DNA of 64,000 nucleotides, from assembly GCA_022496185.1 (NCBI GenBank), contig WTXG01000082.1, forward strand, positions 62,001 through 126,000. Direction: 5' to 3'. Positions within the stretch are counted from its first letter, which is position 1, and every line of letters begins with the position of its first letter. Position numbers and translations under genes: made by a program. The notes beneath the pieces were generated by a model that was given only the letters and a program-made list of their open reading frames with translations, searched no databases and had not been told where the DNA came from. Shown here piece by piece: positions 45,495 to 56,568 of this stretch. The DNA is from Multifurca ochricompacta. Taxonomy: Eukaryota; Basidiomycota; Agaricomycetes; Russulales; Russulaceae.

Positions 45495-47748
45495 ATGGAT
45501 TCCGCCGCTAAGGCCGTCAATAAAGACGAAGAGAAAGGAAGCGTCACAAAAGGTGAGCGAGTGGCACTCCAGGGACTGCCATGTTCTTTCTTTCTAACAT
45601 CCTCCGTGTATTATCCCTCGGCTAATGACTGTCATTTCTGTCACCAGATAGTCGAAGCAATAATGATCCAGCTTCCAAGATGTGGGCTCTTTGTATCTCA
45701 CACGCCGATAAGCATGATACGGCCATGGTCGAAGGTTGGAAGGCCGATATGGACGGGATCCTCATATATGTGCGTCTCATAATTGGTCTTGTCCCTTTTG
45801 GCACTCAGCTTTAACCCCCCCCCCCGTTCTTAGACGGGTGTATTCTCTGCCACGGTTGCTGCATTTCTCATCGAAAGTTACAAGTTCCTCAGGCCTGATT
45901 TCAGCGAGCCAACTGCAAGGCTTCTCCAACAAGTCACACAAGAACTCGCTGCCATCTCCAACGGGACACCATCTCCCTCCCTGGTGGCTATCGAAGCATT
46001 TAAACCGAAATCGTTCGCCATTCACGTGAACATTCTATGGTTCCTCAGTCTTTGCATCAGCCTTTCCTGCGCTCTCGCCGCCACGCTTGTGCAACAATGG
46101 GCTCGCCGGTACCTTCGTCTCGCCCAGCAACAGACCGCGCCACAGCGTCGCGTCAGAATTCGTACGTTCCTCCTTGAAGGGGTAGATATCTTCCATGCCC
46201 GCTGGCTTGTCGAGAATATCTCCCTCCTGATGCACGCCGCCATCTTCCTCTTCTTCGCTGGCCTCGTCGAGTTCCTTTTCAACATTAATCACGAAGTCGC
46301 GCGCGTCGTCCTAGTGATCGTCTCCATCTTTGCGGTCACATACGTGGCGCTCACCGCTCTCCCCGTCATATTCCGACAGTGCCCTTTCCAGACTCCACTG
46401 TCTTCTCTCTTGTGGTACCTTGGTCACATTTTCGTCGTTGTTTGCCTGTTTTTGTTCGCATGGTCAAACCACTCTCGGGTTAAGATCGAGGAATTCTGGA
46501 GACGCTTACGTGAAGGCATCGACAATCATTTGGCCCAACAGGCGGAACTCTGCGTCAAGATCGACCATAAGGCTCTTCGGTCCGTTCTCGCGTCGTGTCG
46601 CGAAGATAGCGAGGTGGAAGCCTTCCTCGACGCGATCCCTGGTTATTTGCAGACCGGAGACGGCAGCGGGTCCCACGTGGCTGATATCGGAATGCTCCTG
46701 AATGAGGAAGAAGAAGACGAGAACGCGCAGCTCAGCCGGAGGATCGTACAGCTCTTCGCCTCCTGCGTCGATGCCGACGGGCGAATGGACAAGGCGGTAC
46801 GCAGACGGCGAGCTATCACGTGTGCGCGAGCGACCTGGGAAATCTCAAGGGCGTTCCTGTCCGAACGATTGGACTTGGAGCTGGCCGATTATCATCCTGC
46901 GAGCAGGATTCTGAGACGGCTCGCTCATGATCATGACCCCGCGGTCGCGTTCGCGGCTTTGAGCACCATCGCCATCTCGGAACGTGCGTTGCTAGAGCAG
47001 TTGTTGAGATCCGAGTCCGAGTCCGAGACTGGTCGTCCTCCAGAACAGGATTACGATCATGACCACGGTCGAGAGAGGGAGATCATCGAAGCGCTCGCTG
47101 AGCTTTTGGGAGAACCGGATCCCCTCTCCACGCGCTATCATCATCATCACAACCACGACCAATCCACGAAATCTGCTGCTGATGGTGATGACGATCATCA
47201 TCATCGGTACCCATCCGACGCGCGGCTGATCGCACTGACGGAGTTCATATCGAACGTGCTTCCGCTCGTCCCGTACTTGACCGAGCCATCTCACGAGGAT
47301 CTGGACGTGGTCAGGAAGACGATTACTGATCTCTGCGAGGGCCTGCATGGCGATCAGTTCTCGGATTCGGCTCAGAAGAGTTTCGTCGATGTGTTGTCGG
47401 AGGCGTCGAAAGAGCGGGATAAGGTCGTGATGAAGTCGAAGTCAACAGGTAAAGCATGACTTGGCTTGGTTCATCACCCGTCTTGAACGTTCCGCTTACT
47501 TTCCCTTTCCCTTTCCCTTTCCCTTTCCCTTTCCCTTTCCCTTTCCCTTTCCCTTTCCCTTTCCCTTTCCTTTTTCCTTTTTCTAATATTCTCTCTCTCT
47601 TTCTCTCTTTTGAATACTAGGTCTACAATCGTCCAAGTCACGAAGAGCGACGTATTATTCGGAGATCGTCTCGTCTACACAGTCGTTTGTGAAGACTTTG
47701 GACGCTCGGCACATCGACATGTTACGACGAGATGGATTTGATGATTGA
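45495..47748 (+). CDS. DUF6535-type multipass membrane protein, second member
   Basis: CDS join(45495..45552, 45648..45769, 45834..47448, 47621..47748), 640 aa, phases consistent. The N-terminal pattern KMWALCISHADKHDTAMVEG and WKADMDGILIYTGVFSAT followed by AAFLIESYKFLRPD is the classical DUF6535 entry. Membrane segments follow at ILWFLSLCISLSCALAATL (then VQQWARRYLR), ISLLMHAAIFLFFAGLVEF and VVLVIVSIFAVTYVALTAL. The remaining C-terminal part is soluble, with a His/Asp-rich stretch (YHHHHNHDQ, DDDHHHR). Function unknown. Compared with the member at 23294-25396 it is divergent, so not a recent duplicate. Intron 3 carries a TTTCCC repeat array. Confidence 0.88.
47501..47572. repeat. (TTTCCC)n array inside a DUF6535 intron
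   Basis: About twelve tandem copies of a 6-bp unit within the third intron of the DUF6535 gene. It resembles a telomere-like or replication-slippage microsatellite but is not the usual fungal TTAGGG unit. Confidence 0.9.
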
Positions 47749-48507
47749 TTCTTTTCAATGATCGTTTTTTCACGTAGGCCAGAGAGTGCTTGGACTGTTA
47801 CTAACATGTTTGTATGATATTTATATCCTTTGTGGCACATTCTTGCAGTATCGTACTCGTTTATTCAATAATGTACCGAAACATTGCTAGCCAATCCAAT
47901 CCAATCCAATTCACTTTAATTCAATCCCCCAGAGAGTGATTGATTGGTTAGGAAAAAAAATCAGATTATTGGTTGCAGGTATTGGAGAGCCTGATTTCTT
48001 GTTCCGCCGCCAAACTTGCAGGTGTAAGTTGTTGAGCTGGGGATTCCTAATGAATGGTATTTCTACTGGCGCGCGGCGAAAAGACCGAGTGGGTTTGAAT
48101 CCCGATCTTGATTAATGCGTTCATCAAAAGGATGACGTTCATCTCAATAAACCATCCCGGCATTTGTTCAGCATGCTCAGTAGTAGCCCATTCAGCGCAT
48201 AATTCAGAACTGGTGCTGTTCGAGCCATTGGAATGGACTGTCATGAATGAATAGAAAGGCAGGGTCAGAAGCTACTGTTCGGGGTTCGGGGAGACAATCA
48301 TGGAGTAAATCAGTACTTCCCAGATCGTCTTAACGAACGGAGGATAGCAGAATGCTATGCACGTACGCTGCATATAAACACTTAGGGGCCGGGCCCATTC
48401 CCCTACCACGTTCCCTCCCCCTCCCCCCTCAACGTTTCTCCAATTGCGATGACAAACTGAAGAAAGAAAGAAATAAGTATTTTTTTAAATTACTTTGGAA
48501 GCTTGAT
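47749..48507. other. Intergenic
   Basis: 3' flanks of two convergent genes, including a CCAAT-type short repeat (47892-47910). Short ORFs only. Confidence 0.45.
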
Positions 48508-48770
48508 TTAATCGAACGGCGTCCTGCACATCGGACACGTGCGATTTCCGCGGGCGAGCCAGCTGCCCGCGCACCGTTTATGAAACCTGCACCTTTCCCT
48601 CGTCAGTAAACCGCAGCCGAATAAATAAAAAGGTTGAAGGTTATTAGGACTCACGCATGCTGGCACCTATTTCCTAACCCCGCGCTCTTGCGGTCGCGGA
48701 ACTACATCATACATATCACACACTTGTCCACGGTCGCGCCGAGTAAAACCAGCTTGAGCTTTACCCGCCA
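48508..48770 (-). pseudogene. RING-H2 finger, C-terminal end of a protein, with an in-frame TAG
   Basis: The last exon is 48508-48586 and the previous one ends at 48655, extending upstream to about 48770. Joined in phase they give KLVLLGATVDKCVICMM, then a TAG codon, then FRDRKSAG, and RCQHAFHKRC followed by TCPMCRTPFD. This is a full C3H2C3 set of zinc ligands (CxxC, CxH, HxxC, CxxC) as in RING-H2 ubiquitin ligases, which recruit an E2 enzyme. The TAG falls three codons after the first CxxC and keeps the frame on both sides, so it looks like a point mutation or a base-call error. Upstream exons of the same gene are not resolved. Confidence 0.6.
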
Positions 48771-49992
48771 TCGCGAGTGACCCGTCGACGTACCACCTCG
48801 ATGTGACCTAATGGCGCTCCGTTCACGCTGTATTGCGCACCACCTGCTACTGACGCCATCACCGTCGTCGGTGTCGGTGTCGGTGTCGTCGCGGTCATCA
48901 CCATCATCGCCGCCGCTGTCGCCGTCCTCGTCATTGACGGCGGTTGTGAGGACAGCCGGAGCAGGCGCGCGGGGCTCATGCCAGCGACCGACCCTGCGCC
49001 AGAAGCACGTTCTGTGGTGGCGGACCAACGAGGGTCAGCAATGCCGTACGGTGGAAGAGCAGAGGAGAAATGGCGCGCCTCGCGGTTGTTGTTGTCCATG
49101 ACAATCCCATTCCCGTCGCCCTGTCGCGTTGGGGGGAGTCGAAGTTTGCAAACTCGTGTTGTGAAGCGGATGGTGTAGACAGCGACATCTCGTACGTGCT
49201 CCCGAGAGAGGATGGCTCTGATGCGTCGTCGTAGAGCGTGCCATGTAGCGCAGGTGGCGGTGGACGTGGTGGAGTACACTCACCAGGTTGATTGACGAGC
49301 GACAGGGAGGGGCGCCTGCTACTTATGGTTGTAAGGGGTAATGCCATTAGGTTGTCGCCAGGGCTCCCTGGTGGTGTCACAAACTGCTCTTCCTCGTCTT
49401 CCTGAACAAGCGATGGAGGTAGCGCGCCTAGAATGCTTTCCTGATTATCACGAGCCACCGGAGTTACAGGGGTGCCCACGCCGTAGTCGATATTGGTGAT
49501 ACCAGACTGCAGTGAAACCATAGATGGAGACGTGGGAGTTGTCGCTGTATGGTGGGAGATGGAACCGGTGAGAACCGTCGACCAGGGGCCCAGATCATAG
49601 AGGAAGTGGCGCACAAACCACGACCTCGCGTAGGGTTGTCAGTAGCTACTGGGCTTCAATAGCGCTTGCAAGGACTGTGCTGGCAGTCTCTGGGAAGGTG
49701 AAGGGGGTGAAAGCAATGCCGAGCTCGCTGAGGCGGTCGCCGAAACCATAGAAGCCGTTAGCTGTCGCTGGGCGGAAGCAAGTACTGTTCCCAAGAGAAA
49801 GGTAAGTGGTGAGCAAAGAGAAGAAAAGAGAGGAGCCCGTGCGACACGATGAAGTCGAAGAGGGTGGAAACGTGCTGAATGACGATGCTGATGGTCCCGA
49901 TTGACCTTGCGCTTTGTTCGATAACTAAGGGCGTGGAAACGATGTTGTGTGCCCCCCTTGCACTGGTCATTTGCTATCTCATTCCATTGCAT
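48771..49992 (-). CDS. Low-complexity upstream coding region, possibly the same RING gene
   Basis: The minus strand holds a 212-aa ORF (49614-48976) with Ser/Thr/Pro-rich sequence (EEEQFVTPPGSPGDNL, SLGSTYEMSLSTPSASQH) and, further upstream (49992-49640), open frames including NGFYGFGDRLSELGIAFTPF. These look like coding pieces, and order and strand fit an N-terminal part of the RING-H2 protein, but I could not fix splice sites. Tandem GAC/GGT-type codon repeats near 48860-48925 add low-complexity Asp/Thr or Val/Ser stretches. Confidence 0.35.
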
Positions 49993-50149
49993 TTTGATTG
50001 CATTTTCCCAGGTTCTCGTTCTCGCCCCTTATCCATCCACTCCAGAAGGTTCCCCTTGCTTCTGTCCCTTGGCTTAGATAAAATACCTCTCCGCCGATTG
50101 ATATGGGTTGATTTGAATTCGACTTTATTACGCGCTTGCAAGGACAGGT

Positions 50150-51259
50150 TCTAAATCGCACGGCTACTACCGTGTACATAGTGACTATTACAATGTGATC
50201 AAAGAGAAGAGGTGGCGGTAGAGTTTACACTACCAAGACAAAAACCCAGAGGGAAAAAGTAATTTTAAAGGCCTTCAAGATCTGGGTCCCATTTGTGTTG
50301 TCTCTTTCTATTTTGGGTTTACCTTACGTTTCCGGTTGCCTACGCCCCTGCTATTGGCACGTCTCTCGTGTTCGTGTTATCTCCCCCTGCTCCCTTAGAA
50401 ACTTCTTCTCCCTTTATTTCTTTCACTTTCCTCTTCCTTTTCTTTTCCTGACCCTCTCTCTCAAGTAGGACTTCGCTTGTATGCCACCCTCCCTCCATTT
50501 CTCCTCCTCTCTCTCTAGCCGGTGGCGCGTATGGCAACCTTCCATGTCTTCAATCTGCTCCTCTCGTCCATTTTGTCTTTCCTTGGAAATGAAGTGACGA
50601 TCCCCTACGTATCCAGTATAAAATGCCGATACTAATGTATCCTTCGAGGTCCACCTCTGTGGTTTTATCGACGACTTATCTTAGTGATCATCACATGAAC
50701 CATGAGCTATCGTGTCCAACTCGAAGCATTCCCGCTCCCCCGCCGAACCCAAGGCGGCCCTCAATGCTGTCTCTTTTGGAAATCCTGCAGCGAAGCCACA
50801 GGACGAATGGTACCATCTGACTGACAGTTCTACCTTGGCCACCCAATTCATCTTCGCACCCTCGTGCTTTACTTCACACGCGCCCGAAGATTACGTCCTC
50901 CCGACTCCCGCGCTGCCCCGACCCATGCGAGGTCGCTCAGGCATTCTTCCCACCGATTCTATTACTAGCTTGCGATCACCCACCTGTGAACTCTGGTCCT
51001 GAATCAAACGCGCACACGGCACAGGCCCCCCCCCCCCCCCCCGCATGCTCTATCGGTTGCTTTATCTTCTCCACTGCATTATGCCCTATGTTCATGCTCA
51101 TGAACAAGGCACCAAAAAGTCTATTATTGCTCCTTGTCAAAGTCACGGTTGACCAGCTGCACGCGGTCACCTAAGTTCTGTCCAATGCCAGCTCGCCCCT
51201 GTGTCTTGCGAATGTGGGGACAGGTCCGGACATGCGCGTGACTGTCATTAGGTTAAATC
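50150..51259 (+). mobile_element. Retroelement remnant with a zinc knuckle
   Basis: The stretch at about 50150-50270 resembles 6210-6360 in the inverted duplication, so it is a dispersed repeat. Further on, about 50712-51251, broken frames end in CECGDRSGHARDCH followed by a stop (51212-51254), a CCHC zinc knuckle as found at the end of retroelement gag proteins. A C run at 51028-51043 interrupts the frame. Too decayed to classify. Confidence 0.45.
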
Positions 51260-51359
51260 GCAATCCACTGTTCCCTGAGACGTATAAAATGCTTTGTCCT
51301 TACCTTCAGATGAAATAAAGAGTAATCGCACTCTTTCCTTTTATCCACATCTCACAATA

Positions 51360-53526
51360 ATGCTCTACTTGTCTTCACTTGCGCTTTTCGCGCTTCCTGT
51401 CGCGCTTGCGAGTCCGCACGCGCGGAATAATATGGTTCAACGCGAGCAGATCAACTCTGTGCCGAGTGGATTCGTTTCGAAGGGCCCCGCGCCGACGAGT
51501 CAAATTTTGAACTTACGGCTCGCATTGGTACAGAACAACCCCAAGGGCCTCGAGGAGGCGCTGATGACTGTCAGCAGCCCTGACAGCCCACAGTACCGTC
51601 AGTTCCTCACCAAGGAAGAAGTAAATGATCCTGTTTAGTTTCTTCGAAGATGCATAGCTTGATGCGCTCACCGGTAGACCGAGGCCTTCGTTGCGCCAAC
51701 TCAAGAGACCGTTGACGCTGTGACATCGTTCCTTTCTGCGCACGGGATTACTGCGACCAAGGGGTCACCTGCGGGTGATTGGTTGAATATCGATGTCACC
51801 GTAGCGCAGGCAGACGCGCTCTTCGATGGACACTTTACGACATTCGAGCACACCGCCTCCGGAGCGACTACCGTACGCTCGCTGGCGTACTCGATTCCTG
51901 CTTCGCTCCAGGGACACCTCGACTTCGTGCATCCTACAGTCACGTGAGTCCTGTCACCCAAACTATCATCAAAAGTTACTGACAAGATTGACGCTGGTCG
52001 TTGTAGTTTCCCACAGCATCTTAACCGCCTGCCACTTTTTTCGATACCCATTCCACGTGGCGCAGAATCTGAAGTGACAAAGCCTGGGGGGAATCTCACC
52101 ATAGATGCCGTGCCTCCATCGTGTGCGTCGGTGGTTACACCCGCGTGTCTGCAAGCACTTTACGGCATTCCGGCTACGAAGGCGACGCAAGCCTCGAACG
52201 GGCTCGGTGTTTCCGGTTTCATCGGCCAATTCGCTAACCAAGCAGATCTTAAAGTATGTCTGCCTCTTGATGCGAGTTCGTCGTCGTCGAGACTGAAGAA
52301 ATGACACCGTATAGTCATTCCTCACGGCACTCCGGCCCGATTTGCCGTCGACGACCACCTTCGCTCTGCAGACCCTCGATGGCGGTACCAACTCGCAGGT
52401 GCTCGCCAAGGCTGGTCTTGAAGCTGTATGGCGCTCCACATTGCCATCTTTTTTTTTCTGAAGGAATTCACAGGATCTCGACATCCAATACACCATTGGC
52501 GTCGCATCGGGTGTGCCTACTACGTTCATTTCTGTTGGTAACGCGAACACGGATGGTGTCTTTGGCTTCCTCGACATCGTCAACTTCCTTTTGGGCGAGT
52601 CTAACCCGCCGCACGTATTCACAACGAGCTACGGAGCGAATGAAAACGGGATCTCCCAATCGCTCGCAACGTACGTCTGATTCTCTCAAACTTGGTGCAT
52701 GCTGATAATTCTCTTTATCTCCCATAGCAACTTGTGCAACGCTTACGCACAACTTGGCGCCCGCGGAACATCGATTTTTTTCTCGTCTGGCGATGGCGGT
52801 GTCTCAGGAACGCAATCTGGCACCTGCACGACATTCGTGCCCACCTTCCCCTCTGGCTGTCCGTTGTAAGCGATGCACAGACCTGCTTTACACTGCACAG
52901 CTTGCTCACCTGGCTTTCTTTTTCCTCTCGGCTCTAGCATGACCTCCGTCGGTGGGACGACAGGCATCGGGCCCGAAGTCTCGGCAAGTTTCTCGTCCGG
53001 CGGCTTCTCGAACTTTTTTGCCACACCGTCCTATCAGTCGGCGGCAGTATCTGCATACCTTACACGTCTGGGGAGCACCAACAGTGGTCTTTTCAACCCA
53101 TCGGGACGCGCATTCCCGGACATCTCTGCGCAGGGAGAGAACGTGGAGATATTCAACTCGGGAAGGGAGGGCCTCGTTGCGGGAACGAGTTGCTCTAGCC
53201 CGATCTTCGCTGCTACCATCGCGCTGCTGAACGATCTGTTGATCGCGGCGGGCAAACCCCCGCTCGGGTTCCTCAATCCGTTCCTGTACTCGGCAGCCGG
53301 CACCGCGGCGTTGACGGACATCACGAGCGGGAGCAACCCCGGTTGTGGCACGAATGGCTTCCCGGCTACTCCAGGATGGGATCCTGTGAGTTTCTTCTCC
53401 TTATCTTCTGATTTTGATTGGATCTCTCTCATCGCGTGATCGTGATTTTTTTCTTTTTTTTTGATGCAGGTTACCGGACTTGGAACGCCGAACTTTGCTG
53501 CACTGAAGACGGCAGTGGGATTATGA
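51360..53526 (+). CDS. Sedolisin (S53) serine-carboxyl protease, tripeptidyl-peptidase type
   Basis: CDS join(51360..51620, 51678..51943, 52007..52253, 52315..52425, 52474..52670, 52728..52865, 52938..53385, 53470..53526), 574 aa, every phase consistent. Residues 1-18 are a signal peptide ([16 protein letters not shown]). A pro-kumamolisin activation domain follows ([32 protein letters not shown]). The catalytic domain has GLEADLDIQY-type Glu and Asp, Asp in [11 protein letters not shown], and the serine in [11 protein letters not shown]; the C-terminal [13 protein letters not shown] supplies the calcium-site region typical of the family. These enzymes are secreted and work at acid pH, releasing tripeptides from protein. 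Many wood- and litter-decay fungi have several. Confidence 0.93.
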
Positions 53527-54055
53527 TTGCCCCGATCAGACTTCTTTTGGCGCTCTGAGGGCGAGTCGTTTTCCTTTTTTTTTTTTCGTTTGCTCGTTCA
53601 TTATTCGCGCTGTCTCTCTCATTTTGGGCACGGGTGATTCATGAGAAAGTATAAAAAACAAGCGGTTTGTACTATTACTTTTTTGAAGAGTCGACAAAAA
53701 AAGAATGTTCTTGTAGTTAAACCCGGATAAATAAATCATACAACCCGGCTTTTCCAATTTACCCTAACTCTCGCTCTAGGTGAAACTGAGAGAATGAGGT
53801 TGAGGTTGCTGCTGTTTTTTCATTATTTTCCTGACTTGAGTTGAACTCGCTAGTAGTTGATGGTGATATTCATAAATGATTGTAGTCGACATTAGATATC
53901 ATCATATGGATTGGATGAGGGGGATGAGGGTGAGGATGCACAGAGTTGGAGGTGGTGGGGGGGCTGTCAGTCTGTCAGTCTGTCTGTCTGTTCTGCCCCC
54001 TCATGCCATGCCATGTCTCCAGACTAGAGATTGGCAGGGGTAACCCTGGGGTATC
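53527..54055. other. Intergenic 3' flank of the protease gene
   Basis: T-rich terminator-like region, then a GTCTGTCAGTCTGTCTGTCT run (about 53965-53990). No gene seen. Confidence 0.45.
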
Positions 54056-54557
54056 TAGTGATGTTCCAGCCCGGCTTGGCCCAAAAGCCGCAGCTTTGGC
54101 TTGGCCTGAGGTGGCTCCGGCTTTCCTGAAGTCTGGGCCAAGCCAAAGCTGCCACAGACGGCTTGGCCCTGGCCCAGCTTGGCCCAAGCTGCGGCTTTTG
54201 GCAGAGAAAATTTTATGACATATAACTAGTAGTTATAGTTCAGCTAATCCAAATATGACTTAGTGTGTTATGTATTGCAAAGCTATATCAAAGAAAAAGT
54301 TTGAAATGCCGTGATAAACATGATCACGTGACCCAAATCAACCACTTTGTGATCAGATTTCTACTGATTTTGATGATTGCTATTGCACTTGTATGTGCTG
54401 TTGAAAGCTGCGGCCTGAGCTGGCGGCTTTGGCTTTTAGCTTCTCTGAGCCGGGCCAAAGCCCTTGCTGGGCCATCACAACGGCCTGGCTTGGCCTGGCC
54501 CAAACAGGCCTGGCTTGGCCTGGCTTCCAGCTTTGAGCTGGGCCAGGCACATCACTA
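54056..54557. mobile_element. 502-bp hAT-like non-autonomous element
   Basis: It starts TAGTGATGT and ends ACATCACTA, with imperfect inverted sequence continuing inward (rich in GGCTTGGCC and its complement). It is flanked by an 8-bp target duplication GGGGTATC: the left copy is 54048-54055; the right copy is split by the later retrotransposon, GGGG at 54558-54561 and, with its duplicated G's, GGGGTATC at 62030-62037. An 8-bp duplication and this length fit hAT-type MITEs. No ORF inside. Confidence 0.85.
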
Positions 54558-54561
54558 GGGG

Positions 54562-55143
54562 TGTTACGACCCCTGCCGAGCAACCCCATTTTCTTTACTC
54601 TCCCCAATGCGAATCCCTTGTTACCGCCCGAGTTACACTTCCTGATCACATCCCCGTCCTGGGATCCGTCACATGCCCTCCTTCCGTCCCCGTGATCCAG
54701 TTTACGTCTGTTGATACGTTACTTGTCCATGTTTGCCTTCTTATCTCTTATCTTCTTATCTTAGGATCGGACACTTACTTAGTACCCTATCAGAAGCTAG
54801 GCTTTACGCCGTCCGCTTTCGTATATTTGGGCCCACCTGACTCGGCTATCTTATCTATAGACGCCCACTAGATTTACGTATATAAGTCCGCTGTAACTAC
54901 ACCGTAGACTTCAGACTCGACTTATTGAATACATCGGTGCTTGTCTTCTGGACATCCCTTTGAACGCTTGACTCGACTGTCTCAGTACTTCTGGTACTTT
55001 CCGCTTAACATCGTCTTCAAGTACAGCCTTGTCAACTTTGACTCTTCCCGTCTAAACTCCAAGGGGTCCCATTGATCCCTTATCTGATTACGAACGAACG
55101 CTGTCACACAAGTCGTGTGGAACGTCCCGCACCGGACGTAACA
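54562..55143 (+). repeat. 5' LTR of the chromovirus
   Basis: 582 bp, TGTTACGACC at the start and CGGACGTAACA at the end. Almost identical to 61447-62028. Confidence 0.95.
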
Positions 55144-55162
55144 TCAAGTCGAGTCTCTCAAC

Positions 55163-56568
55163 GTGGCTTCCAGCCGCAGTCAGACCCTCTTTAAAGAAGA
55201 ACTCATTGAACGCAGAGACGAGAATAATCTTTCACAACAAGTACTTGGCTCTGCCGCCTGGAAGGATTTTGAATCCGAGTTTGGATACTACGTCTATCAC
55301 GACGGAAGATACCAACCGGTAGAATACGACGACGAGAAGAGAGTTTGGTATCGTATCCGATATTCGGAAAGCCGACACTCTTGGGTCACTACAGGACCTG
55401 CACCACCAGAATTTGGACTAGGGCCGTGGAGGGAGAATCCCCCGGCTATCGTTACGGACTCTGAACCAGAAGAGTACGTAGAAGAAACAGTGAAGAAGCA
55501 CCGGCATTAGCAGCGACTACGTCTCCGGTTGCACCCGCAGTTGTCACGATCAGAGCCCCTGCTTTGACAACTCCCCAGATATCCATACAGTCTACCGACA
55601 CAGTTACCCCGTTTTACCAAACTATGTCCACCATTGCCGCCCAACTCCCCGACCCAGCTCCTCCGCCCCCGCCACCAGTCATGGCACCACCAAACATTCC
55701 TCCACCCTCGGGGCGGCTGTCAGGCGTACTACCCCAAACATTCACAGGGGACCGTTCACAAAGCAAGAAGTTTATGTTGGAGTTCACCACCTTCAAAAAC
55801 TTCAATCACGACGTCGCCCAAATCATTAACCCGTTCCAGCGGGCTAATCTCTTTCTCTCTCTTATCCGAGGAGAGGCCGTAGATGACTGGACGATGGAGC
55901 AGCTGGAGTGGCTGAATGAACAAATCGAGAGTGGACGACGAACCACAAGTGAAGGCCTTTGGGAAACAATCGCCCAGAGGTTCAAAGATGCATTTACTGA
56001 TGGGCAAGCCAAACAGAAGGCGGCCCGAGAACTAAAGTCTCTGAAGATGGACAAGGGAGACCTTGATGCTTATGTCGCCAAATTCAGGAGCCTGGCCAAC
56101 AGAGCCGGGTATGACACCGACGAAGAGGCCACATTGGACCTCTTCTCCCAAGGGTTACCGAACCCCTTGGTGAAGAACATCATACAGTTTCATCACCCAA
56201 ACGATTGGGATTCCTGGGTGGATGCTGCTCGACGACAGCAGCAGGATTACCTTGACTTCCAAACACGCTTTGGGGTTGACACCAAGAAAGGAAAAACCCG
56301 AGACCAGTGGAAAGCGGCCTTCGGCGTCAAACCTGTGCATCATCAGAGAGATCCAAATGCCATGGATACCTCGGCAGATAGGACCCGGGCGAGGGCAACA
56401 CTCACAGAGGATGAGCGTCAGACGTTGATGAAGGAAGGTCGGTGCTTCCGCTGTAAAGCACAAGGACACATGTCTCGAGACTGTCCAAGAAAGGAGCACG
56501 CGTTGCTGAAGCTACCACTACCCAAGCCACCCCATCAGCAACCCACCTACGGCAGACAAACGAACTAA
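55163..56568 (+). CDS. gag: Gag of the chromovirus, one frame break
   Basis: The first part (55163-55510) and second part (55564-56568) belong together: around 55494 one base appears missing, after which the frame continues as EAPALAATTSPVAP. The second part contains the retrotransposon gag domain (FMLEFTTFKNFNHDVAQI, LDAYVAKFRSLANRAGYD) and a CCHC zinc knuckle (CFRCKAQGHMSRDCP, about 56442-56490). The expected start context reads GTG at 55163 instead of ATG. Gag forms the particle and binds the element RNA. Confidence 0.85.

Noticed and set aside
48811..49178. Plus-strand Ser/Val-rich ORFs
   Set aside because: They are antisense to better minus-strand coding sequence and consist of repeat-like codons.
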